Part shown: piece after piece, positions 36,741 to 47,756 of the stretch
Position numbering within the stretch: position 1 is the stretch's first letter
How the letters are laid out: each line of letters begins with the position of its first letter
NCBI GenBank assembly: GCA_015501595.1
Contig: JADNRX010000239.1
Location: 1-64,000, forward strand
DNA: 64,000 nt
DNA from: Hymenopellis radicata
Taxonomy: Eukaryota > Basidiomycota > Agaricomycetes > Agaricales > Physalacriaceae
Reading direction: 5' to 3'
Program-made: the position numbers and the translations under genes
Notes under the pieces: model-generated
Database searches by the model: none
The model's input: the letters and a program-made list of their open reading frames with translations, nothing else
Told to the model about the DNA's origin: nothing

Positions 36741-36995
36741 CTGTACTATTACACGCAAGTCTTCGCATAACGGGTAACGGGGACCTGTGAAATGAAGAGT
36801 TTGTGCTACCATAACGCGTAACGGCCAAAATTGGGCCCCAGGTAAGGCCCAAAAAGGAAATTTTTTAAGGCAGCGGCTGCTGTCGCCGCTCCTGCCTGCC
36901 CATATAAGGAAATTGGACCCTGAATGAAGAGCAATGTCTGTGAAGAGTATGTGTAACGGGTAACGCCCCATGAAGACTAGGTTGTAATAGTACAG
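36741..36995. mobile_element. 255-bp TA-flanked MITE with terminal inverted repeats
   Basis: The element begins CTGTACTATTACA and ends with its exact complement, TGTAATAGTACAG. The inverted repeats continue imperfectly through the AGTCTTC/GAAGACT words to the AACGGGTAACG words (about 36768 and 36955). It is flanked by TA on both sides (36739-36740 and 36996-36997), the duplication expected for Tc1/mariner-type elements. It is too short for a transposase and is therefore non-autonomous. The word AACGSGTAACG occurs three times inside. Confidence 0.8.
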
Positions 36996-37181
36996 TACAA
37001 CCGGGCGTACACAATTTCTGTTGTGGCCAATCCATCGAGGCAAGGATGTCAACCAGGGGATTGGAATGTCGAGTCCAAGACTGTCGTTGAAGCACTGAAG
37101 AAAGAACCTGGCGCGCAACATATTCTTGGTGTGTCCGCATTACTCTCCCAGGACCGTATTCAACGTGATTCACACCTCTTG

Positions 37182-38159
37182 CAGATGGACCATATCGCCT
37201 TTCGACTCCCCTTACTCAAGGATCTGATTTTTTCGAAGACTTTCTTGTTGAAAAGACTTATCGTCGGGATCTGCTTCGCGTGCCGCACCACAATGAAATA
37301 CTCATCAAAGTTGAGGAGGCACCGGTATCTCCTCTCAATGATTGTTCCTCGAGACGTTACTCATACCATGCTAATAGGCTCTCGACAACATTCGGCAGTT
37401 AAATGCGCAGCTTACAGGTGCAAAGCGCAAGTTGCTTTCAGAATCCGGGGCGAAACCTGAGGGCGCACTTACGGAGACGGAAGTCGAAGTCTTGGATAAT
37501 GATGACGCGGCGGCATCCGATGATGGTGACCACACCAGTATGGTTTCTCTGCCTTGGCTGACATCGCACCAGCAGCACATTCTCCTTACCCCATTATTCG
37601 CGCTCGAGGTCTCAAGACACTGCCTAGCGAAGCGCCTAGGAAGAAGTCGCGGAAGTCCAATCACAAGGCGGAGGATAAGGCTCTCACATCTCTGCTCCGC
37701 CAACAGATTCAAAAGTGCTACACAGCTGAATACAAAACTTTCTTGGAACACTGTGGGTGTCTAAAGCTGTCAAATTCACAGATCATCGCCAACTGGCAAT
37801 TTGGAGTTGATGTTTGCGACGAATATCACAAGAAAACTATACCGGTGAGTCTGCAGCTTTCACAGTTTAGTTCATTGCTCTAAATCATCATCTAGGGTTC
37901 AAGTCAGCGAATCGATTATAAGCACATCTATGGTGCCTTGGAATGTAGCGAGACCTGGCTTCGTGACGCAAGGAACTATATCAATCTGGTTAGCATGCAT
38001 GGATCGCCCTTCACAGCTGGCACTGCCGAAATTAGAACCAAGCTGGAGTCGACAGAAGTCTCCGCTGGTGGAAGGAAGGACTTGATTGCTTACTTACGCA
38101 GTCTCCAGCAGCGTTCGAGAGAGGTTGATAGTGTACTCGCAGCCAGAAGAGAACCATGA
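37182..38159 (+). CDS. Hypothetical multi-exon gene of unknown function
   Basis: I do not recognise this protein. Coding is supported by consistent amino-acid composition and good introns. A segment FFEDFLVEKTYRRDLLRVPH is joined through an intron (about 37333-37378, GTATCT ... GCTAATAG) to ALDNIRQLNAQLTGAKRKLL and an acidic stretch VEVLDNDDAAASDDGD. Another frame then gives the basic segment PRKKSRKSNHKAEDKA, a helical segment LLRQQIQKCYTAEYKTFLEH and, after an intron at about 37845-37897 (GTGAGT ... CTAAAT ... TAG), YKHIYGALECSETWLRDARN and a C-terminal helix ending REVDSVLAARREP. The join near 37540 needs a one-base shift or a small intron I could not place. The 5' end is uncertain; the MITE lies just upstream. 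Confidence 0.35.
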
Positions 38160-39349
38160 ATAAAGTCTATTTTCTCTACCAACATAAATCACTTGTGAAC
38201 GTGGAGACCCTTGAGTGTACGAACTAAGAGTAACTAAGAGTAGTAAGACACCCAGGAAGGGACGACTACATTTTCTATCACCTTGCCATGGCGGATCTTC
38301 AAAACCAGCGGGGGTGATTTGTATGCCCTGTGTCCAGAGAAGTGTCGCTCCCAACGGCGCGAAGCCAAATGAGAAAGGACGCGTCGCGAAGACAACGTTC
38401 TGAACCGTCGCTGACGACATAAACGAGGCATCCCGTAGTCCCGAGTCCTGTGATTGATATTAACGAAAGCCCAAACGACAAACGAGGTCTACCTGGAAGA
38501 TGACCTCCAGGCATGTCACTGCTAGTCCCAGAATACACAGCTTGATGGGAGTAGTAGTTAGCAAAGTCGCCCTAGAAGGCGTCCGGGAGGGTGGAGACGA
38601 CACAGATCTACGGCGAGGCATATGAAGGAAGTATGAAGGCGGGACAGGTGGACGTACCGCCCAAGCTCAAAGCTTCCCCGACGACCGACGGCCTGCTCAA
38701 GAGTCAATGGCTGACAAAAGGATGGTGAATGACTGGGGTTACCGCCAGCGTGAACCACGACACACCAAGTAGCGCGGTCCGAGAGTGATCGTAGTAGCCG
38801 TGCGGTGGAAACGGAGAGCAGAATCTGGGGTAGGATGGTATGGTGGCTGCATCTGCAGCGGTCCCAGTAATGAAGCCCAGCCCGATAAGCGCTGTCGCTG
38901 AGTTTCCGGCGAGTCAGGCGTCTGCGGACGTGGTGAGTCGAAGAGACTGCGCTAGATAAAGTAAACATATTACATCTTAGCCTCCATTTTAATGTCTGCT
39001 AAATGGCTGCTTACCGCGAGAGAATGCACCTCTTCTGACGTGTTTAGACTCGGAAAAAGTGCTCGCGCCGCTGACCGGCGACCTAGCGTCTGTCCCTGCT
39101 CGAGTGCCCCGCGCTGACGGCGAGTAAGGACTGAGCAAAAGACATTGAAGCCTGGTCGGTGGACGTGGTCAGAGCATGAATGTTGATGCGTACGACGACG
39201 CTGATGCGACTGGCGATGGGTATCCGAGGTCGGGCTGCCTGCGAACGAGGCAGAGTGCTGCGCCGTCAACGATGGCGGGCGATACGTGGTATCCCAATGG
39301 AGGTCGTTGCTGGCGGCGCTGTCTATGACAGGGAATGGACGATAGTAGT
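38160..39349. other. Unassigned region
   Basis: About 1.2 kb with only short open frames on both strands and no motif I recognise. The last part lies downstream of the GMC oxidoreductase relic on the minus strand. Confidence 0.3.
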
Positions 39350-40000
39350 GCCGGGCAGTGAGCAGAGGTATGCGCGGAGGGGACGAAGGGCTGACGATAT
39401 TGTAAGTACCCCCGTAACAATCGAAATCGGCGACAAGCTTACCAGAACGCTGGCATCGACAATCCTCACGCCCTTCGCGCCTTTTAGCAGCAGATCCGGA
39501 TCGACAACGCCCCAGTCTGCGCCTACGGGAGACATACTCGCAGTGCCAACGGGGTGGAAGGTAATCGCGCCACCGTCACGAATGGCATCGTCTGTCACGT
39601 TGGTCAAGGGACTGAGGATGTAGTCGTTCCATGACGAAGCAGCGACAAACTGCTGAACGTGCTCTGTACCGGCTTTCGAGATCGCGACATCCTGTGGGTC
39701 CGCCGAGAAGGTTGGGGTTAAGGAGTGGTGGCGCGAGGAAGTCCGTCGAATTGATAGAGATGTTGCCCCCTTGACAATAGTACGTTAGGCTAAAACAAAA
39801 GAAGCATAAGGATTCCGGACGTACTGGATAGCGGGCACAGGCCGATAACCCCAATGTTGAAGGTGTCACAGTTGCCGGAACGGAAGGACTCAGTAGTCCA
39901 TTCTGGTAAAGATATTTAAGAAAGGATTGCACGAAAGAAGGCTCTATGACGAACTGAGCATCGTGAGCAGCTTTGACGACGAAAGAGGGAAGAAACTGAC
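39350..40000 (-). pseudogene. C-terminal relic of a GMC oxidoreductase
   Basis: GMC flavoenzymes (aryl-alcohol or glucose oxidase type) have a conserved C-terminal substrate domain. Here the minus strand reads TFNIGVIGLCPLSR, an intron, GNISINSTDFLAPPLLNPN, a frame change near 39700-39715, DVAISKAGTEHVQQF, then ITFHPVGTASMSP. The histidine in FHPVGT is the conserved catalytic-site region. DWGVVDPDLLLKGAKGVRIVDASVL follows in pieces, and after an intron PFVPSAHT. The sequence diverges right after SAHT, so the last catalytic helix is missing. The N-terminal FAD-binding half is not recognisable upstream. I read it as a decayed gene fragment. Confidence 0.65.
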
Positions 40001-41536
40001 CTCCGCTCGGCAAAGGTAAACTCGCAAACACACATCTCGACAGTGCCGGCGAGGAGGAGACGGCGACAACCGAAACGTTCGACACCCCAAATATCGGAGA
40101 GGGTCATGCTGAATACAGCGTTATGAAGCTGCTCGTTCATGGTGGCTGTCGAAGACCTCGTTGGGTAGGCGGCATGCTCAAAACATGTTGTCGTGAGCCA
40201 GTTTCTCGGGGTACAGACAAGACGGAACCAGAGGTCGGAGGCGTCGCGCGCTGGATGAGGTCTGCTGGTGGCGTCCGGTGTGGGTACGAGCACCAAATCA
40301 AGATGCGGCTGACGGGGCAGCGAACCTCCACAGCGCGTCAAGTCGCGGGTCGTAACGGTCATTGTCTTGAGTGGAGTCGGCACCGTCTGCAACGACAGCG
40401 GTATGATGTTAAAATCTTCCATAAAATTAGTGACAAATCAGCAAAAGCCGGGAAGACACACCAGAAATCCGCTGTGTAACTAACAAGTCATTGAAACAGA
40501 GCTTTAAGTCGTGCTCCTAGTATTTTGAGCCCGCCAGTCATCGATGGGAAAGCTTGAAAACGGCGTTAACCAAGGCCACGAAACGAATTGAAAACAATTT
40601 ACCATAGCATAGAAGACGGTGTCGACGGGAGACAGAGGAGCAAGAATGACTGTACGAAATGCGATGATGATGGAAGGAAAAGAAAAGTTGTGCTGCACGT
40701 GCATGACGCGACGCGACTGTTTTCTCCTCAACATTGAAAATGTTGACCATTTCTCCACCGGGTCAAGTCGCGTCGCACACACGTGCTTAGACCTGCTTAC
40801 CGCTTGACCGCCATGACACTTCTTGGTGTTGGTCAAAATTTGCGGACATTCCATCAGAGTGCGGGGACCTCGTCAAAGAGACTCGTGGTGGAGTTTATCT
40901 CCATTCCTCCAGTACGCTCTTGGTGGCATGTTTATTGCCTGTACTCCTACTCCACCAACCTCCATGGTCACCCCTGCTCCTGCCACACTTGGTATAGCTC
41001 CGGACTTTGAGTGTGGAGGTCCACAACACCCGACCATCTGCGCCGTTCTTGTCGACAGCGGGCCGACCTTGAGCCTACTTCCAAGGACGACGTTGGCGGG
41101 GGAGTATTGTGGACGTGCACCATCAAGAACTGTTGCATAGTTGGATTACCCTGTTGAGGAGGAGATTATCGGTGCTTGCTGAAGTGCGTAGAATTCATCG
41201 CTTTGTGATAACCTTGACTGATAGAGCCCTTTCATAGCTCCTCTGGCTCACCAACCCAAGCTTCTTCCTGAAGGCAACAGCGGCCATCGCTGCTGCGCTC
41301 GCACTTGCTCGCTTTTGCCTTCCGTGGACCTTCATCTCAAGGCTCGAATGTTGCCTCCACCCACTCCTGCCACGACGCGACCTAGACACCGTCTCATGTG
41401 AGGCGGTTAAGGGAATGACATTATGACACGTCTTTTGTGTGTTCCCCGTCTAGTTGATCGCGTCGTTTGCGGGCATGAGACCTGGTGCTCCTTCAGAGAC
41501 CTGTCTATCATTCTTTGCTTCTTGACTCTTGACAAC
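40001..41536. other. Unassigned region upstream of the XPG-like gene
   Basis: Short overlapping open frames occur on both strands, with no recognised domain and no splice-consistent gene. The N-terminal half of the GMC gene would be expected at 40000-41500 on the minus strand, but I do not see its Rossmann motif. Confidence 0.3.
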
Positions 41537-43549
41537 ATGGGCATTCGAGGATTATGGAAGGTCAGCACTTCAGCCTCTGCTATTTCTCCCTTAAATTTTC
41601 TCAAATCTATGCAGATGCTTGAGGACAACGGCAAGGAGACCTCCTTGATTGATCTCTCAGTTAGTGAAGGCCCTGGCACCATGCCTTGGGGAGACGATGT
41701 GCGAGGTTATCGAGTTGGTGTCGATGTTAGGTACACTCCTCTTCCCCTTGGTCTATCTGTGAACTCACTGAGTTCCTAGTGTCTGGTACTATCAGGCGAA
41801 CGCCCATAATCGCCAAACCAAAAATGCTGCACTTGCTTCCCTTTTCAAACGTGCGACGGCGCTATTCAGTCTTACCACTGTAATCCCCCTTTTCGTGTTT
41901 GATGGTCCTGGACGGCCCAATGTCAAGCACAAGACTTCTGTCCGTTCTAACAGTCACTTCTTGAATTCCGACTTCAAGAGCCTCATTCGGAGCCTTGGAT
42001 GGAAGTATGTGGAGGTAGGTTTTCGCGTCATTTTTAACTACTGTACTCTCATACTTGTTCAGGCTCCCGGAGAAGCAGAAGCAGAACTCGCCTGGATGTG
42101 CGCCGACTGTATCATCGATGCTGTTCTAACAGAAGACAGCGATACTTTTGTGTTCGGTGCACCCCGGATTATTCGCATGTCTGTATCCATTCAATTACTT
42201 ACGCTTTACGATTCTAATATGGCCTCGCAGTCGTGAAATCTCCGACCGAGTAATCAATATCACTGTTTACGAGGATGTTGGTCTATCTCGAGAGCAATTT
42301 GTGTTCATCGCTATACTAGCTGGTGGTGATTATTCGGTTGGTACTTCCTTACAATTGATATTGCAGTTCTCTAATGTCCTTTAAGGATGGCATACCTGGT
42401 TGTGGTGTTAAGACCGCACGCCGACTTGCCCTCGCAGGCTTCGGCAATGAGCTTATTCAAGCGGGGCAGGATCTGTCATTCGAAAAGTTCTGCGAGTTTC
42501 GTCCCTCGTGGTGTCAGAGATTCCGGGACACCTTAGCTGGTCAGAGCTTTGCACGCAGCTTGGCCAGGAAGATTCCTGACGGCTTTCCTAACTACGACAC
42601 TCTTCGATTGTACCTCTGTCCACTGTCTTCCCGGAATGTTACGCCACCTCCAGTTCTCCACTGGGATTCGTCGCCTAGACTTGGCGAACTCGCAGCTTTT
42701 GCCGCGAAAAATCTTATCTGGGGATTAGATGCTACTCAACTTTTCCAACATTTCAAGCAGACTGTCTTTCCGGGAGTCGCTATTCGCGAACTGGTGAAAT
42801 CCATTCCCAGTGCTGATGGCGACTTTAATGTTGATATTTGTCCCTATTCGGTCATCGTTGGTGATATTCAACCACGTCGTAATCAAGTCGTCCCTCAACA
42901 CTCCCGAACCTGCCTTTCCCTCCAGATAACCCCTCCTCTTCTCAACGAGATGCAAGACAGTGCTTCGGCTGCTGGCATGCAGGGGTCTTTAGGATCTACG
43001 ACACGTCACATGCGGGCCTGGGTACCCACTGGACTTTACAATTTAGCCCAGCCTGATACGACAGGACTCTACGATCCGGCGCAGTCGGATACGGAGGATG
43101 CTAAGGATGTGAAGGGTGCAGAGGATATTGGGGAGGCAGAGGCGATGATTGAGGAGGACTCGAAGGATAAGATGGAGGTGGAGAACCCTCCGTGTGTGAG
43201 CACGGAAGATGCACATGTGAGCTTGGAAGGTGCGCGTGTGAGTGTGGAAGGTGCGCGTGTGAGTGTGAAAGGCGCGCATGTAAGCGTAGATGTGGGCATG
43301 AAAGGTGCGCGCATGAGCGTGGATGTAGGCGTAGGAGGTGCGCGGGTGGAAGGCGTGCGCGTAAGTATGGAAGGTTCACGTATGAAAGGTGCAAGCAAAG
43401 GTGTGGGTGCACGGATAGGCATTCCTCCAGGTGCAGAGATCATTAATCTTTTGTCAGACGAGGAAGAGGTTGAGGAAGAGGTTGAGGAAGCAGAAGCTCA
43501 TCACAGCGTTTCTATGGAGGTTATTGACATTTCTGATGACGAACAGTAG
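41537..43549 (+). CDS. XPG/PIN-like structure-specific nuclease with SUMO-interaction-like tail
   Basis: Six exons: 41537-41560, 41615-41730, 41780-42014, 42063-42178, 42231-42336 and 42386-43549, giving 586 residues. XPG-family nucleases cut branched DNA. Seen: N-region MGIRGLW and YRVGVDVSVWYYQA with catalytic aspartate; FVFDGPGRPN; the I-region APGEAEAELAWM, DAVLTEDSDTFVFG and AGGDYS; then a helix-hairpin-helix-like IPGCGVKTARRLA. The intron after GGDYS uses a GTTGGT donor. The C-terminal tail has Val/Gly/Ala-rich repeats (GARVSVE units, 43208-43400) followed by EIINLLSDEEE and MEVIDISDDEQ, both typical of SUMO-interaction motifs. Agaricomycete genomes carry many such PIN-domain-like proteins; GEN1/Yen1-type resolvase is the nearest known relative. 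The stop codon is only 43 bp from the stop of the convergent recombinase gene. Confidence 0.8.
43208..43400 (+). repeat. In-frame minisatellite in the nuclease tail
   Basis: Degenerate units of about 30 nt (GGTGCGCGTGTGAGYGTGGA-type) encode GAxVSVE/K repeats seven or more times without breaking the frame. They lie between the acidic linker and the SUMO-interaction-like motifs of the XPG-like protein. Confidence 0.65.
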
Positions 43550-43592
43550 TTACAAGTAGGATTAAAAGTAAGCAAGTTGGACTTTTGTAAGA

Positions 43593-46500
43593 CTAGAAAG
43601 TAAATAAATCGGACTCCTGTATAACTGTTTCGAAACCATTCTCCTTTTTATTCGGAATCCATTCTAAGAAGAGACGCAGGGAGCGTAAATGCTTTGACGA
43701 GGATTTCGTATCAATGCGGAACTTAGAGTCAAGGAACTGAAAGACGTGATTATCCTGCCAGTTCTTGTGACGCATCTTCAACGCCTCAACTAATTCGAAG
43801 AAACGCTTTCGGCGGGAAGCATCCGTCTTCTCGGCATTACTTGCACCCTGCCACTCTGCTCCCCACTTCGCTCGGAGCTCTCGAATGGAGAGATGTCCCT
43901 TGAGTCCATTCGCAAATTCGGTGTAAACGTCCTCGAGAGATATACTCTTGAGAGGAGCCAAACTATAGCTTGGCACCCAGCGATCCGGCTTCTTCATTGA
44001 GGCAGATGTTGTCCATGTCCACTGATGACGCTGTACACATTCAGCACCGTATCGGCTTAGTAGTGCTTGTCGCGCTGTTTCCTGTACAGCATCAGAACGA
44101 GGGTCCTTTAGTGAAGACATCGGTAACTCCGGATGGTATACAGGAGACGGCGGTGTGATCGTCGATGGAGAACTTGAAGAAGAGGTTGTCGAAGAGGAAG
44201 GTAGAGAGATTGACGAGGAGGAAGGTAGAGAGATTGATGAGCGGAAGGTAGAGAGATTGACGAGGAGGAGGAAAGGATAGCTGATGGTACAGCAGCTAGT
44301 GGTAATGGAAGAGTACCTCGTGAATGACGTGGTTGAGCTGTCTGGTGCAGCTCAAGAACCAGATTCGTCAATGTCTGATTCTGAGAGGTAAGATTATCCA
44401 TATGGCGCCGAAGCCCTTCACGCTCCCGCTCCTGAATAATATTTGCAGATGCAAACATGCCACGAAAGGAGCCCGCGATATGCTCAGGAAGATTTTTGAA
44501 CTGATTCCGTGCAGCTTCTTCTACGCGCCGTAAGACATCAACCGACTCTAACGCAAATTCACGAAAGAGTGTGGTATTGAAGGGACGATGATAGAAGATG
44601 CCAGCACCTGGATGCTCAGCAAAGAGCACAGCGGCATCTTGGAGCAAAATCCGGCGAAATAGGATAAGGACGTTGAGGAACTGCGTTAGCGCGTAATCAT
44701 CCGCGATTCATCCGTACTTCTGGCGGCGTTCTTGAAGCGCTTTGAGCTCTGCTTCGACAAAGGGAAATATAGAGTTTACCAGCTCAGAAGGAGGTTCTAG
44801 CCGCATATCAGATATGATTAGATACAAAATGAACAGTGTTAAACATACCTAAGCTGGCCCGGGGAAGACAGTAGGATTCAGGGCGTTTCGCATCGAAAAA
44901 TGCTGCTCCGAGAAGTGCCTCTTTGGCAAGTGCGCGATCATAGCAGGCACGGTAGGCATCATTCTCACTCCAGCCACCAAGTGCCTTTACAGCATCCACG
45001 GAGGCGCCATATTCACGTGCTGTCTTTGCAGCATATACACGTCCAGCATGAGTGCTTTTCGAGAGGCTGATGCTATTCTTATCGTGAATAAGCTTGATAC
45101 GTTTGTTATGTGCTGTAATCAAAGATGTTAGTCGTGTTTGAATAGATCAAATGAGAAACTGACCTTGATATGACATTTCAACATCGTCTCCATCGGCACT
45201 CGGAAATACATAGTTCTCATACCATGGTCGGCGTCCATATTCTCCAAAGTTGGGATCTGAGAAATCAGGCGCGAATTGAGGAGGTGCCTTAGCAAGCACA
45301 TGGAAGTAGACGAAGTATTGGATAGCCAAGGCACCAATTGAGCAGAGGTCAACCTCACGATGACGAAACGCGCCATGTTCGTCCACACGACCATGCTGGT
45401 TGGTTTTTGACTGATCGACAAGACAGATCAACGCCTGCAGTAGGATGTCAGTTAGAGTAGTTGAGAAGGACAGTAAAAGCTGTACCATTATTGACCGACC
45501 CAATCCAAGCTCCGGAACAGGCACTTCACGCGAAAAGAGATCTGACCAGAGCAGAGATCGAAGATTGTCTCCGCGAAAGGCAGTACAAGTCGACATGAGT
45601 AACATGGCACGATCACGCGCCCCAATATAAAGACTGTGGGGCGCTTTACGCTGTTCAAGGCACCATGCTGAAGCAGTCTTGAGCTCTTCCGGAGTGTAGT
45701 TATCTGACAACAGCCATTAGAGTATGAATAATGTTATTAGAAATTGACTAACCAGCAGATGTTCCAGCTGCCTTTCGGACTTGAGCACTTGCGATTCGCT
45801 CGGGCTCTCGGGCGCGGGAAACCTTCTCAAATTCCTTGATGCGCGAGTCGTCGCGTAATGGCTTCTGCGATTCAGGTGTTGCAAGATACAGATCCTCGTG
45901 TTGATGGTCGAAACGGTGACGTTCGAGAGCACTAATGCACTGCTTGACGTGTTCATATCCAACGATACTGCCAGGAATTTCCAGACCATTATGTGTCATC
46001 TGATGGGTAAGTTCAGTTGCCATGAATCTCCGAAGAGTGAGAAGAAATCTGACCTTTGGGCGCGATGACTCATACTTCAGCCAAATCGCTACTTTGGTCT
46101 GCATGACGGGTTCGCTGGAAATACGAACCCAACATGGATCAGCCTGTATACGGCGGTCCTGATCTAGGCACCACCAAAGCTTATAGCGTTTTATGTGTCG
46201 CGGATAAGCTGCTTGCGTTCCTTTATCCGCATCCATGGCATTGTGAAGGGCAAGTCGCGTCTCGTGAGACTGATCGGAGAGCACACGAAGTGCTTCAGCC
46301 TCCGTGAGCATTGACTGTGGGAGAGCCGCCGGAAGCTCTTCGAGTGTATTGTTTTCGAGGTCAAGTTCGCTGTGCTCTGCTTCGGTGCCGTACTCTGCGT
46401 CCGCATCATGCTCTGTATCCATATCGTCGGCTGTTGGGAGGGAAAGAAGATTATCGAAGTCAAAACCATTGCTGAATGATAATCCTTCAAGTGTAGATGG

Positions 46501-46758
46501 CGCCGCCTCTGGAAGGTGACGAAGTACGGCGGCATATTCCGCGTCAAAGTTGAAAGGTGTCTGGAGACTAGAAACACTTCGTTCTGGTTCTAAGGGCTTT
46601 TCAAAAAGGAATGGGAAATCAGAATAATGATCTGAGAAGTGCTGTTCGGGAGATGATGTGGAAGAGGAGATGGGAAACAGATGCTGAGTGAATTCAGAGC
46701 TGCTCTGCCGGTCATCATCGGTATTGGCTTCGTTCCAAGTGCGCTTATGGGCTGGCAT
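43593..46758 (-). mobile_element. Crypton-type transposon: tyrosine recombinase with GCR1_C-like domain (decayed)
   Basis: Cryptons move with a tyrosine recombinase and in fungi carry a GCR1_C-type DNA-binding domain. From the start at 46758 the gene reads an acidic N-terminus, a core-binding region with RHIKRYKLWW, an intron near 45735-45755, then TAFRGDNLRSLLWSDLF (first catalytic arginine). Introns follow at about 45435-45485 and 45122-45172. Next come STHAGRVYAAKTARE (H-x-x-R) and LGGWSENDAYRACYDRAL with the candidate nucleophile tyrosine. After one more intron an in-frame TGA at 44708-44710 interrupts, and the frame continues with IADDYALTQFL and a coiled coil. Near 44200-44270 the frame shifts within a Ser-rich tandem repeat. 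The GCR1_C-like end (HLSIRELRAKWGAEWQ ... SRRKRFFELVE) is open to 43593. Most likely an inactivated element. Confidence 0.75.
44199..44275. repeat. Short tandem repeat in the Crypton gene
   Basis: The GGAAGGTAGAGAGATTGA word repeats three times with interruptions of GGAGGA or GCG. On the minus strand it codes for Ser/Leu-rich SISLPSSS repeats. A length change here probably caused the loss of frame between the recombinase and the GCR1_C-like end. Confidence 0.7.
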
Positions 46759-47355
46759 GAAGAAAGGAAGACCAGATCGAAAGTTCTGACGACGTTGAGC
46801 TGGGGCGAGGCTTCTGCAGACGTGTTAGAAGATCTAGCAAAGCTGTTGTGTCATTTATACACTCACCTGCGTCCACAGACTGCCATCTTTAGCGAACAAT
46901 GAAGCCTCATCCACCGTTGGAAATAGGGGACAATGGTGGCGAGGCGGTTTGTTCGGCGCGTCATTTTGCTGGGCGTTCGGTGGTTCATTGTCCGGCGGTT
47001 CATTGTCTACGATCGATTGTGGATGTCGATTGTGAGTATCGTGCTTGAGGGTGTGTCGTGTAAATGTTGTGTATAGACTATGAAAATGGGAGAAAGCAGT
47101 AGAATTCCATGTGTAAACGATTCAACAAGTATTCCTAGAGGATGCTCGCCCGCCAGGAAGTCAGCTGTGATATTGACTACAGAAAGCAGTTCAGCATTGT
47201 TTTCAAGTCGAAATAGGCGGCTTACCTGCCGAAATCTAATCATCCGACAGTTCTACTCCAAAGACTGTGACTCAAAGAGGTAAATAGCAACAATGGCAGA
47301 TGTGGACAGAGGAGATGAAAGTAAGAACAAAGGATAACACGATTCCAAATTGAGA

Positions 47356-47476
47356 ACACCGATCGTGGCTGGCTGTTACCCGTTTATGGCCGCTAAGCCC
47401 GCTTTCGAGGGTATCGTCCTGGTTAGACGATAGCCGTCTAACCACCCGCAAACGATGGTCTAACCTGGTCTAACCA
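47356..47476 (+). repeat. Right copy of bipartite direct repeat plus GTCTAACC hairpin
   Basis: ACACCGATCGTGGCT at 47356 and TCCTGGTTAGACGAT at 47417 repeat the pair at 35686-35764. The second word overlaps a perfect hairpin, GGTTAGAC (47421-47428) and GTCTAACC (47436-47443). Two more GGTCTAACC words follow at 47458 and 47468. The recombinase gene starts about 0.6 kb to the left and is transcribed away from this point. Confidence 0.6.
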
Positions 47477-47756
47477 CGGATACGATTCAGTATATGATAC
47501 ACTCTATGTATGCCATTTGATTTTGAGTATGGATCGATACGCCGTCAATGGATGAAGGAGAAACTTGTTTCACAAACCTTTAAGGTTTGTTTATTTACAA
47601 GGGCAGAGATTCTCGATCGATTGGTCAGCGAATAAATGTGTTCCCGTGTTTTCAATTCAGCGCACGTTTCTCGCGTGGCTTGTTACTCAGCGTGTACTGT
47701 CATTCGGCGCGACTTGCCGAAGCGCGTGCGTCCCGTTGGGCCTTGGCTTTACGTCT

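Noticed and set aside
47421..47476. Telomere-like GGTCTAACC repeats
   Set aside because: Only a few copies, partly inverted, not the TTAGGG type; better seen as a hairpin at a candidate element end.
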